DNA of 64,000 nucleotides, from NCBI RefSeq assembly GCF_003432385.1, contig NZ_CP031841.1, positions 496,001-560,000 of the forward strand, written 5' to 3'. The notes beneath the pieces are model-generated. The model was given only the letters and a program-made list of their open reading frames with translations, was not told the origin of the DNA and ran no database searches. The position numbers and the translations under genes were made by a program. Position 1 is the stretch's first letter. Every line of letters begins with the position of its first letter. Of this stretch, positions 9,016 through 16,664 are shown one piece after another. This DNA is from Breoghania sp. L-A4. Its GTDB lineage: Bacteria; Pseudomonadota; Alphaproteobacteria; Rhizobiales; Stappiaceae.

Positions 9016-9531
9016 TCATTCAAACAGCGCGAACGGCTCCGCGAAGGCAACGCTCACCGGCAGATGCCGGTCCGCGTCCGGCGCCAGCGCCATGGCCATG
9101 AAGGCCGGACCCGACCAGGAGCAGGAGACCTGCCTTGCAAGTTCGGTGGAAAACCCGAAACGCGGATAATAGGCCGTGTCGCCGACCACGACGGCGAGAT
9201 CCTCGCCGCGCGTCCGCAACTCCTTGAGACCATCCCGAACCAGCGCCGAGCCGATGCCGCGGCGCTGCAGATCGGGGCGCACGGCGAGCGGGGCGAGAGC
9301 GGCGATGCGGACCGTGTCGTCGCCGTCGGTGACCGTCACGCGGCTGAAGGCGATGTGGCCGAGAAGGGCGGCGCCGTCGACCGCCACGCGTTCCAGCAGC
9401 ATGGCGCCGGAGCGCCGCAACAGATCCACCAGCCGGGCCTCGTCGGGGCCCTGGAAGGCCGCGGTGAGCAGCGTGGCGATGGCCGCGTGCTCATCGGCGC
9501 TCGGGGCGCGCAGGGTAAAGCTCTCGGTCAT
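9016..9531 (-). CDS. GNAT-family N-acetyltransferase
   Basis: A 171-residue acetyltransferase of the GNAT fold. The acetyl-CoA loop is clear: LAPLAVRPDLQRRGIGSALV (RxxGxG) at residues ~83-102. The next part, DLAVVVGDTAYYPRFGFS, resembles the YhbS-type subgroup, where Tyr-Pro-Arg-Phe-Gly-Phe is usual. The acceptor substrate is unknown. It lies 26 bases from the fmt stop and reads the same way. Confidence 0.88.
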   Translation of the reverse strand: MTESFTLRAPSADEHAAIATLLTAAFQGPDEARLVDLLRRSGAMLLERVAVDGAALLGHIAFSRVTVTDGDDTVRIAALAPLAVRPDLQRRGIGSALVRDGLKELRTRGEDLAVVVGDTAYYPRFGFSTELARQVSCSWSGPAFMAMALAPDADRHLPVSVAFAEPFALFE

Positions 9532-9556
9532 TGCGAACCGTCACGCATGAGACGGC

Positions 9557-10519
9557 TCACACCAGCACCAAACCGGGACGCAGCCTGGCGCCGCGCAGGA
9601 ACTCGTCTGCCGGCGTGGCCGTCTTTCCGGCGCGCTGCACCCGCACGAGCCGCACCGCCGCGCCGTCGCCGCAGGCGATCGCTAGCGCGTCGTCGAGGAT
9701 TTCGCCCGGCGCCGCATCGGCCGCGGCGTCGGAGACGGGATCGTCGGCGGGCACCAGCGTGGAACGCAGCAGCTTGACGCGTTCGCTGGCGTCGCCGCGC
9801 GGCATCTCGCACCAGGCGCCGGGGAACGGCGACAGGCCGCGGATGTGGTTGTGGACGTCCGCCGCCGGACGCGACCAGTCGACCCGGGTCTCCGTCTTGG
9901 TGATCTTTTTGGCGTAGGTGACGCCTTCCCCGGATTGCTCGATCGCATGGAGCGCACCGCGAGACAGGGCCGCCAGCGCCCGGCCCATCAGGTCTGCGCC
10001 GAGCCGGGCCAGCTTGTCGTGCAGATCGCCCGCGGTCATGTCCGGGCCGATGGCGATCTTCTCGGCCATGCAGACCGGCCCGGTGTCCAGCCCTTCGGCC
10101 ATCTGCATCACCTCGACGCCGGTCTCCGCGTCGCCCGCCATGATGGCGCGGTTGATGGGAGCCGCGCCGCGCCAGCGCGGCAGCAGCGAGGCGTGCAGGT
10201 TGAGACAGCCGTGCTCGGGCGAGCGCAGGATTTCCGGCGGCAGCAGCAGCCCGTAGGCGACGACGACGGCGACATCGGCGTGATGCGACAGGAACGCCTG
10301 GCGCTCCATGGGCGATTTCAGCGTGGTGGGCGTGTAGACGGGAATGCCGAAGGCGTTCGCCTGCTCGTGCACCGGCGAGCGCCGTTCCTCCATGCCGCGT
10401 CCGGCGGGGCGCGGCGGCTGGGTGTAGCAGGCGACGACCTCATGCCCGTGGCCGACGATTTCCAGAAGCGTGGGCACGGAAAACTCCGGCGTGCCCATGA
10501 AGATGACGCGCAGTGACAT
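9557..10519 (-). CDS. fmt: Methionyl-tRNA formyltransferase
   Basis: Fmt (320 aa) formylates initiator Met-tRNA with 10-formyltetrahydrofolate. The start [20 protein letters not shown] is the standard N terminus; longer upstream readings lack homology and a ribosome-binding site. The catalytic region includes [20 protein letters not shown] and the following [14 protein letters not shown]. The C-terminal OB-type tRNA-binding domain (about residues 205-310) ends LRPGLVLV. The usual partner def (peptide deformylase) is not beside it; fmt is first in a minus-strand run ending with truA. Confidence 0.96.
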   Translation of the reverse strand: MSLRVIFMGTPEFSVPTLLEIVGHGHEVVACYTQPPRPAGRGMEERRSPVHEQANAFGIPVYTPTTLKSPMERQAFLSHHADVAVVVAYGLLLPPEILRSPEHGCLNLHASLLPRWRGAAPINRAIMAGDAETGVEVMQMAEGLDTGPVCMAEKIAIGPDMTAGDLHDKLARLGADLMGRALAALSRGALHAIEQSGEGVTYAKKITKTETRVDWSRPAADVHNHIRGLSPFPGAWCEMPRGDASERVKLLRSTLVPADDPVSDAAADAAPGEILDDALAIACGDGAAVRLVRVQRAGKTATPADEFLRGARLRPGLVLV

Positions 10520-10680
10520 GATGATTCCCGTTGCGGTTCTGCCCGGCGCGGCAACAGACAATCCGCGCAAGCCCTGTATGCAGCAGCGCGCGGCCACCGG
10601 CAACCGACCGCCGCGCATTTTGGCGGTGTCCGGGACCGGGCGCGATGTCGCGGCGATTGCCTGTATTGATGATTGATCCC

Positions 10681-10842
10681 GCGAGTGCCTTTCGGTAGCG
10701 TGCGGCCAAATGGATGGCGTCCCGATGAGGGGCTGAAAGCGAGTCCGGTGCGGCCGACCCAAGCAGGGGGCCTATTCCGGAGCTGTCCGGCGGCGCGAAG
10801 GGGAAAACCCGGCGCGCCCGCTGACCTGTCGGTCTCACTCGC
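10681..10842 (+). promoter_or_regulatory. Candidate cobalamin riboswitch upstream of the corrin operon
   Basis: The element has a closing stem of seven perfect pairs, GCGAGTG (10681-10687) with CACTCGC (10836-10842). Inside it GGTAGC (10694-10699) pairs with the GCT/ACC of GCTGACC (10820-10826), placed like the stem made with the B12 box. In between are TGAAAGCGAGTCCGGTG and ATTCCGGAGCTGTCC, which resemble the AAAAGGGAA..CGGTG and AATCCGG.GCTG core of cobalamin riboswitches. The B12 box is divergent. It ends 34 bases before the first gene of a corrin operon, where such a switch is expected. A covariance-model search would decide. Confidence 0.6.
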
Positions 10843-10876
10843 TGTCGTTTGAACGAAACAACGCGGGAGGCCTGAT

Positions 10877-11125
10877 ATGGCCCTACGAATCCTTGTTCCT
10901 GTCCTGATGCTTTCCACCGCCGCGCTGCCCGGTGCGGCACGCGCTCACGTGGGCCATCTGGGCGATGTCGCCGGCCACTCCCACTGGGTGGGGGTTGCGG
11001 CGCTTGCGGGCGCGGCCGCGGTTGCCGGCGTCATGGCGCTGAAGGGCCGGCGCAAGCGCGCGCGGGACGAAGGCTCACAGTCCGAGGCTGATGCCGAAGC
11101 CGGCGCCGACGCGGCTCGGGGCTGA
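10877..11125 (+). CDS. Small secreted/membrane protein at head of the corrin operon (DUF6732-like)
   Basis: An 82-residue protein with a signal-peptide-like N terminus (MALRILVPVLMLSTAALPGA, then ARA), a His-rich stretch AHVGHLGDVAGHSHW, one membrane span (VGVAALAGAAAVAGVMAL) and a charged cytosolic tail. GGGAGG lies 6 bases before the ATG. Such small His-containing proteins sit beside cobalt/cobalamin genes in alphaproteobacteria (I associate them with the DUF6732 name, from memory). A role in cobalt uptake is plausible but unproven. It is the first gene after the candidate riboswitch and lies 5 bases before cbiX. Confidence 0.7.
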   Translation: MALRILVPVLMLSTAALPGAARAHVGHLGDVAGHSHWVGVAALAGAAAVAGVMALKGRRKRARDEGSQSEADAEAGADAARG

Positions 11126-11130
11126 AGCAT

Positions 11131-12210
11131 ATGTCCGAAAAACTGGGCCTGATGATCTGCGGCCATGGCAGCCGCAACAAGGGCGCCGTCAAGCAGTTCG
11201 CGCAACTGGCCGAAGGGCTGCGCGCGCGCTTTCCCGACTGGCCGGTGGAATACGGCTATCTGGAATTCGCCAATCCGGTGATCAAGGACGGTCTCGACCG
11301 GCTGCGCGAGGCCGGCTGCACGCGGGTGCTGGCGGTGCCGGGCATGCTGTTTGCCGCCGGCCACGCCAAGAACGACATCCCGAGCGTGCTCAACACCTAT
11401 CAGGCGCAGCATCCGGAGATGGCGATCAACTACGGCCGCGAGCTGGCGGTGGACATGCGCATGGTGCGCGCCGCGGGCGACCGGGTGCGCGAGGCGCTGG
11501 AGGCGGCGGGCGGCGACGTTCCGGCGCACGAGACGCTGCTGATGGTGGTGGGACGCGGGGCATCGGACCCCGACGCCAACTCCAACGTCGCCAAGATCAC
11601 CCGGCTGCTGTGGGAAGGCATGGGGTTCGGCTGGGCGGAAACCTCCTATTCCGGCGTGACCTTCCCGCTGGTCGCCCCCGGCCTGGAGCACGCGGCCAAG
11701 CTCGGCTACCGCCGCATCATTGTGTTTCCGTATTTCCTGTTCACCGGCGTGCTGGTGCAGCGGATCTATTCGGCCACCGACGACGTCGCGGCCAAGCATC
11801 CCGGGATCGAATTCATCAAGGCGGGCTATCTCAATGACCATCCGCAGGTGATCGACACCATGGCGGACCGGGTCACCGAGATCCTGCAGGGCGCCAACCT
11901 GATGAATTGCCAGATGTGCAAGTACCGCGAGCAGGTGCTGGGGTTCGAGGCCGACATCGGCCTGGCGCAGGAAAGCCACCACCATCACGTGGAGGGGCTG
12001 GGCGCGGAGGCCGAGTGCCAGCTGTGCGACGAGATCTGCACCGGCGCCTGCGAGGACAAGGTCCGCGCCGCCGCGCATCACCACGATGATGATCACGGGC
12101 ACGACCATGGGCACGGGCATGATCATGGGCACGACCATGGGCACCATCACCCGCCCTATCCGCACGCGGACCACCCGCTGGGGCCGATAAGCATGGAGAA
12201 GAAGGGGTGA
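11131..12210 (+). CDS. cbiX: Sirohydrochlorin cobaltochelatase, long His-rich form
   Basis: CbiX (359 aa) inserts cobalt into sirohydrochlorin or precorrin-2, the cobalt step of early-insertion corrin synthesis. The first half starts LGLMICGHGSRN (His12 of the chelatase site); the duplicated second half has a matching block around VVGRGASDPDANSNVAK. The C terminus holds three Cys motifs (CQMCKYREQVLG, CQLCDEICTGAC) and then a run of about 20 His alternating with Asp and Gly, probably for cobalt storage or an attached cluster. It stops in a GTGA overlap with the next gene, indicating translational coupling. Confidence 0.93.
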   Translation: MSEKLGLMICGHGSRNKGAVKQFAQLAEGLRARFPDWPVEYGYLEFANPVIKDGLDRLREAGCTRVLAVPGMLFAAGHAKNDIPSVLNTYQAQHPEMAINYGRELAVDMRMVRAAGDRVREALEAAGGDVPAHETLLMVVGRGASDPDANSNVAKITRLLWEGMGFGWAETSYSGVTFPLVAPGLEHAAKLGYRRIIVFPYFLFTGVLVQRIYSATDDVAAKHPGIEFIKAGYLNDHPQVIDTMADRVTEILQGANLMNCQMCKYREQVLGFEADIGLAQESHHHHVEGLGAEAECQLCDEICTGACEDKVRAAAHHHDDDHGHDHGHGHDHGHDHGHHHPPYPHADHPLGPISMEKKG

Positions 12211-13799
12211 CGTTAGGTGTTGCATGCTCCGATCCGCATGGATCGTTGTTCGACAGTTATGTGATGGTCGACTGGAGCGCAGCATCGTCGCCGAAACGCG
12301 GGAAGGATAGTATCTGGTGGTCTCTAGTCCGGCGTGATGGTGTCAGGGTAGAGGCCTCAAGAACAAATAATCCACGCACTCGAGGGCAAGCAATTGAGGA
12401 ACTCGAGGACCTTCTGGCGATGGAATTGGAAGCCAACCGCCGCATTCTTATTGGTTTCGACTTTCCATTTGGTTATCCCGCCGGGGCAGCTCGCCAAATA
12501 ACGGGCGAGGCCGATTGGCAGGTTCTTTGGAAGTATTTTGCGGACAACTTAGAGGACGACGTCACGAGCAATGAAAACAATCGCTACGCGCTAGCGGCAT
12601 CGGCCAATCTTGCACGTTTTGATGGATTGGGACCGTACTGGGGCTGCCCGCACCAACACCACTACGACGGCCTATCGAAGACCCGTCCGGGTGGATATGG
12701 CCAACGATACCCAAACTCGAAGAGGTATGTTGAAGCTCTTGTTCCGAAGGCACAAGAGGTGTGGAAGCTTTCAGGGGCGGGTAGCGTTGGTGGTCAATCG
12801 ATTACAGGAATGTCTTCTCTAGGAAAGTTACTTTCTAGCGAAAGATTGTCTAATAAGATTTCTGTTTGGCCGTTTTCAAAGAATTTTTCTCAATGCGTTT
12901 GCGTCGAAATTTATCCGTCGATCGTCGGCCGTCCGCCAGAAGGCGTTATTCCGGATCAGTGGCAAGTCGAACAATTGGCCATGCTTTTTTCAGAGTCAGA
13001 TTCAAAAAATGAATTGTCTGAATATTTTGAGCTTAAGCTTCCGGATTTGGAATATCAAAAGGTAACAACTGAAGAGGGCTGGATATTCGGAGTTAAGTGG
13101 GACGGGTCTTTATTAGGGAGTCCGAGCGGCAATCAGCGCTCAGTATCCACTGTGAAAAATACGCTGGCCTATGAGCGCGATCCGGCGGCGATTTATCGCG
13201 CGTCATTCGCCACCGTGCGCGCCGAGGCGCGGCTGGAGCGGCTGCCCGAGGATCTGCATCCGCTGGCCATCCGGCTGATTCACGCCTGCGGCATGGTCGA
13301 TGTGGCGAGCGATCTGGCGTTCTCGAACGACGTGATGGCGCGCGGACGTGAGGCATTGATCCATGGCGCGCCGGTGCTCTGCGACGCAACGATGGTGGCC
13401 TCGGGCGTCATCCGCCGCTACCTGCCGGCGGGCAACGCGGTGCTGTGCCTGCTTGATGACCCGCGTGTGCCGGATCTGGCGAAGAGCCTCGGTACCACGC
13501 GATCCGCAGCAAGCGTGGAGCTGTGGCGGGACAGGATCGAGGGCGCGGTGGTGGCCATCGGCAATGCGCCGACCGCGCTCTATCATCTGCTCGAGCGGCT
13601 GGATGACGGCTGGCCGAGGCCGGCGGCGATCCTCGGCTTTCCCGTCGGCTTCGTCGGCGCATCCGAATCCAAGGCGGAACTGGCGGGCAATCCGCGCGGC
13701 GTGCCCTTTGTGACGCTTGCGGGCCGGCGCGGCGGATCGGCGATTGCCGCGGCGGCGGTCAACGCGCTCGCCGCAGGACTGCCGGAGGACGCACAGTGA
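12207..13799 (+). CDS. cobH: Precorrin-8X methylmutase with a large foreign N-terminal domain (fusion)
   Basis: One 530-residue frame. Residues ~317-530 are CobH/CbiC, which moves a methyl group from C11 to C12: YERDPAAIYRASF, IHACGMVDVASDLAFSNDV (catalytic His359), and a typical C terminus. Residues ~5-310 form an unrelated domain with MVDWSAASSP and LIGFDFPFGYPAG, reminiscent of RNase-H-fold DUF429-type proteins. That part (about 12230-13150) is markedly AT-rich, with TTA, AAT and TTT codons, unlike its neighbours. The GTG at 12207 overlaps the cbiX stop. A GTG at 13152 could start CobH alone (215 aa, the normal length) but has no clear ribosome-binding site. Confidence 0.85.
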   Translation: MTLGVACSDPHGSLFDSYVMVDWSAASSPKRGKDSIWWSLVRRDGVRVEASRTNNPRTRGQAIEELEDLLAMELEANRRILIGFDFPFGYPAGAARQITGEADWQVLWKYFADNLEDDVTSNENNRYALAASANLARFDGLGPYWGCPHQHHYDGLSKTRPGGYGQRYPNSKRYVEALVPKAQEVWKLSGAGSVGGQSITGMSSLGKLLSSERLSNKISVWPFSKNFSQCVCVEIYPSIVGRPPEGVIPDQWQVEQLAMLFSESDSKNELSEYFELKLPDLEYQKVTTEEGWIFGVKWDGSLLGSPSGNQRSVSTVKNTLAYERDPAAIYRASFATVRAEARLERLPEDLHPLAIRLIHACGMVDVASDLAFSNDVMARGREALIHGAPVLCDATMVASGVIRRYLPAGNAVLCLLDDPRVPDLAKSLGTTRSAASVELWRDRIEGAVVAIGNAPTALYHLLERLDDGWPRPAAILGFPVGFVGASESKAELAGNPRGVPFVTLAGRRGGSAIAAAAVNALAAGLPEDAQ

Positions 13800-14146
13800 A
13801 AAAGACCGATCGCGCGCGGCCGGGCGTGAAATCCGCGGTGAAAGCGGCAGGCGGACAGCCCTTGCGCTCGCGCGGGTTCCTGTCGCAGGGCACGCCTGAG
13901 GGCGAGGCGATGCCGGAGCGGGCGCGCGGCATGCGCGAGGCGGTGAACGACCAGACGCCGCGCGAGCTGGACCCGCCAAAACCACGGCGTCCCTACCGGG
14001 TGACGGACAAAGGGGGCGTCAGCCATGACCCCCTGGCTCACGCTGGTCGGCATTGCCGAGGACGGATTTTTGTCCGACGCCGCGCGGGCCGCGCTGGAGG
14101 CGGCCGAAGTGGTCTATGGCGGCGCGCGGCATTTCGAGATCGTTGA
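13796..14146 (+). CDS. Hypothetical small protein between cobH and cobL
   Basis: A 116-residue frame starting with a GTG that overlaps the cobH stop (GTGA), as in other couplings in this operon. The first ~75 codons have G/C-rich third positions and a basic, disordered composition (MKKTDRARPGVKSAVKAAGG...). The last ~40 codons overlap cobL out of frame and become Arg-rich, so the true end may be earlier, or the frame may be damaged. I do not recognise it. It may be a small accessory protein of the corrin operon or only a spacer. Confidence 0.4.
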   Translation: MKKTDRARPGVKSAVKAAGGQPLRSRGFLSQGTPEGEAMPERARGMREAVNDQTPRELDPPKPRRPYRVTDKGGVSHDPLAHAGRHCRGRIFVRRRAGRAGGGRSGLWRRAAFRDR

Positions 14147-15230
14147 AAATCTGGGCGGCAAACAGAAGACCTGGCCGAGCCCGTTTTCCGCCGTCTACGA
14201 GGAGCTCGACGCCCTGCGCGGCCGGCCCGTGGCGGTGCTCGCCACCGGAGATCCGCAGTGGTACGGCATCGGCGCGACGCTGGCCCGGCATTTCGATGCG
14301 GGTGAGATGCGCGTGCTGCCCGCTCCGTCCGCCTTCCAGTTGGCGGCGGCCCGTTTGCGCTGGCCGCTGCAGGATGTGGAGACGATCTCGCTGCACGGCA
14401 GGCCCGTCGAGACGCTGCGCGGATTTCTCGCGCCGGGGGTGAGGATCATTGCGCTGACCAGCAACGGCGACACGGTGCGGGAAGTTGCCGACATTCTCAC
14501 GGCCGATGGATATGGCGGAAGCCGCCTGGTGGCGCTGGAGCATATGGGCGGCGACCGGGAACGGATTGTCGAGGCGACGGCGCGGGCGTGGCGCGAGACG
14601 ATCGCCGATTTCAACACGCTCGCCATCGACTGTCTTGCCGATCCCGGTCTGGCCGTCCGGCCGCGGGTGCCGGGCCTGCCCGACGAGGCGTTCCGGCACG
14701 ACGGCAAGATGACCAAGCGCGAGGTGCGCGCCGTCACGCTGGCGCGTCTGCAGCCGGTCCCCGGCGCGCTTCTGTGGGACATCGGCGCGGGCTGCGGCTC
14801 GGTGGCGATTGAATGGATGCGCGCGGCGCGAAACGCGCATGCCGTCGCGATTGAGCCGCTGGCCGAGCGCCGGGCGATGATGGCGGAGAACGCCCTGGCG
14901 CTCGGCGTGCCGGGGCTGGAGATCCGCGAGGGTGCGGCGCCGGACGCGCTGGATAGCCTGCCCGCGCCCGACGCCATCTTCATCGGCGGCGGTCTGACGG
15001 CGGAGGGAGTGTTCGAGGCGGCGTGGGCGGCGCTGAAGCCCGGCGGCCGGCTGGTCGCCAACGCGGTGACGCTGGAAAGCGAAGCGCGGCTGCTGGCGCT
15101 GCACCGGCGCCACGGCGGCGCGCTGACGCGGATCGCCATCTCCCGCGCCTCCCCCGTGGGCGGTCTGACCGGCTGGCGGCCGATGATGCCCGTGACGCAA
15201 TGGGCGATCACCAAGGAGCACGCGGCATGA
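14025..15230 (+). CDS. cobL: Precorrin-6Y C5,15-methyltransferase (decarboxylating), CbiE-CbiT fusion
   Basis: CobL (401 aa) methylates C5 and C15 of the corrin ring and removes the C12 acetate carboxyl. The N-terminal ~200 residues are the CbiE tetrapyrrole methylase (WLTLVGIAEDG, LATGDPQWYGIGATL, then LPAPSAFQLAAARL); the C-terminal part is the CbiT SAM-binding domain (LLWDIGAGCGSVAIEWM). Length is as expected for the fused form. AAAGGGGG lies before ATG 14025. It is followed not by another gene but by a 700-base repeat block before cobI. Confidence 0.94.
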   Translation: MTPWLTLVGIAEDGFLSDAARAALEAAEVVYGGARHFEIVENLGGKQKTWPSPFSAVYEELDALRGRPVAVLATGDPQWYGIGATLARHFDAGEMRVLPAPSAFQLAAARLRWPLQDVETISLHGRPVETLRGFLAPGVRIIALTSNGDTVREVADILTADGYGGSRLVALEHMGGDRERIVEATARAWRETIADFNTLAIDCLADPGLAVRPRVPGLPDEAFRHDGKMTKREVRAVTLARLQPVPGALLWDIGAGCGSVAIEWMRAARNAHAVAIEPLAERRAMMAENALALGVPGLEIREGAAPDALDSLPAPDAIFIGGGLTAEGVFEAAWAALKPGGRLVANAVTLESEARLLALHRRHGGALTRIAISRASPVGGLTGWRPMMPVTQWAITKEHAA

Positions 15231-15457
15231 GGGGGATGGCGCACCATGGATGTCATCCCGGACGGTCTGCGGCGCAGCCGCATGGCCAGATCTGGGACCC
15301 AGGGCATCAGCCGGCGCGGCAGCGCCGCCCTTGGACTTTCTCGCGTTTTCAACACGTGGAGAGCCAGGCGTTTGTCGCTGGGCGCGTAAATGGCGCGCAT
15401 CGCGCAAGAGCGGCAGCACTGGTGATTACTGGGTCCCGGGTCTCGCATGCGCTCGCC

Positions 15458-15596
15458 CGGGATGACAGTCGTGTGTGTGGCGGGATTCCCAACGTTGCGA
15501 CGTTCGTCATCCTCGGGCCTGTCCCGAGGATCCATGCGACGGGTGGCGCGGACAAGATGGGTCCTCGGGCCAAGCCCGAGGATGACGATGGAGAGA
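15458..15596. repeat. Direct repeat unit, copy 1 (139 bp)
   Basis: This unit is repeated almost exactly at 15641-15779, a period of 183 bases. It starts CGGGATGACA, contains GTGTGTGTGGCGGGATTCCC, and carries inverted arms CGTCATCCTCGGGC (about 15505) and GCCCGAGGATGAC (about 15574-15586), so it can fold into a long hairpin. The type matches dispersed palindromic repeats of Rhizobiales. Confidence 0.9.
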
Positions 15597-15640
15597 TCGG
15601 TGTTCCCGTCCGGCGAGAGTGGTTGCGGCGGCTCGCGGGC

Positions 15641-15779
15641 CGGGATGACATTCGTGTGTGTGGCGGGATTCCCAACGTTGCGACGTTCGTCATCCTCGGG
15701 CCTGTCCCGAGGATCCATGCGACGGGTGGGACGAACAAGATGGGTCCTCGGGCCAAGCCCGAGGATGACGATGGAGAGA
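15641..15779. repeat. Direct repeat unit, copy 2 (139 bp)
   Basis: Second copy of the unit at 15458-15596, with a few substitutions (for instance the bases between ACGGGTGG and AAGATGGGTCC). The arms of the internal inverted repeat are intact. The 44-base link between the copies also resembles the sequence after copy 2, so the duplicated segment may once have been about 183 bases. Confidence 0.9.
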
Positions 15780-15933
15780 CCGGTTTCCCGATCCGGCGGG
15801 CGCGGTTGCGCCCGCGCGCAGGGCTTCCCGACGCTCCGTGTCCGGTTCGTCCTATGCGCCGTTTCAACACACCAGTCCTCATCCTGAGACGGCCCTTCGG
15901 GCCTCCTCGGGATGAGGATCACGGAGGCCTCGC

Positions 15934-16664
15934 ATGACCGGCAGACTCATCGGCGTGGGCGTGGGGCCGGGGATCCGGAGCTGATGACGCTGAAGGCGCA
16001 CCGGCTGATCACCGGCGCGTCCGTCATCGCCTATCCGGCGCCCGACACGGGCGAGAGTTTCGCCCGTTCCATCGCGGCGGATTTCATCCCGGCGGGCACG
16101 ACCGAAATCCCGATCGTCGTGCCGATGCGCAGCGAGCGTTTCCCCGCGCAGGAGGTCTACGACGGGGCGGCGCGCGCCATCGCCGGGCACCTGGATGCGG
16201 GCCGCGACGTGGTGGTGCTGTGCGAGGGCGACCCGTTCTTCTACGGCTCCTTCATGTATCTGTTCGAGCGGCTCGCCGACCGCTATCCGAGCGAGATCGT
16301 GCCCGGCGTCACCTCGATGACGGCCTGTGCCGCGGCGCTGCGCCGGCCGCTGGCGGCGCGCAACGACCAGCTCTCGGTGATTCCGGCGACGCTGCCGGAA
16401 AGCGCGCTGCGCGCGCGGCTTGCGAGCTGCGACGCGGCCGCCATCATCAAGCTCGGCCGGCATTTGCCGAAGGTGCGCGGCATTCTGCATGAGCTGGGGC
16501 TGACGGAGAGCGCCGGCTATGTGGAGCGCGCCACGCTGGACACCCAGAAGGCCGGACGTCTGAGCGATATCGCGCCGGACGCCGCGCCCTATTTTTCCAT
16601 GATCCTCATCTACAAGGGAGACGAGCCTTGGAGCCTAGAGCTCACGCAGCAATCCTCGTCCTGA
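15934..16664 (+). pseudogene. cobI: Precorrin-2 C20-methyltransferase, one-base frameshift near its start
   Basis: CobI/CbiL methylates C20 of precorrin-2 (or cobalt-precorrin-2). From ATG 15934 (with GGAGG upstream) the protein starts MTGRLIGVGVGPG and then stops; the rest (DPELMTLKAHRL, VVVLCEGDPFFYGSFMYLFE, IVPGVTSMTACAAAL) continues in another frame. One more G in the run at 15969-15972 restores GVGVGPGDPELMTLKA and a normal 243-residue enzyme. The remainder is intact, so I suspect an undercalled homopolymer rather than decay. Its end overlaps the TTG start of cbiG-cobJ by 37 bases. Confidence 0.88.

Larger units (their letters stand above)
15231..15933. other. Repeat-filled spacer between cobL and cobI
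   Basis: About 700 bases inside the corrin operon with no credible gene. It is made of interspersed palindromic repeats: GTCATCCCGG/CCGGGATGAC halves at about 15252 and 15457, two direct copies of a 139-base unit, and a long hairpin before cobI (arms 15876-15884 and 15910-15918, inner GGCCC/GGGCC). Frames open on both strands here result from the repeats. Confidence 0.8.

Noticed and set aside
11981-12285. Met/Val-rich minus-strand frame opposite the CbiX tail
   Set aside because: It is the complement of the His-rich codon run, not a membrane protein.
15458-15779. Possible CRISPR array
   Set aside because: Only two copies, 139 bp each, with internal palindromes; no short regular repeats or cas genes.
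15250-15930. Open frames in the cobL-cobI spacer
   Set aside because: They follow the repeat units on both strands and carry no start signals.
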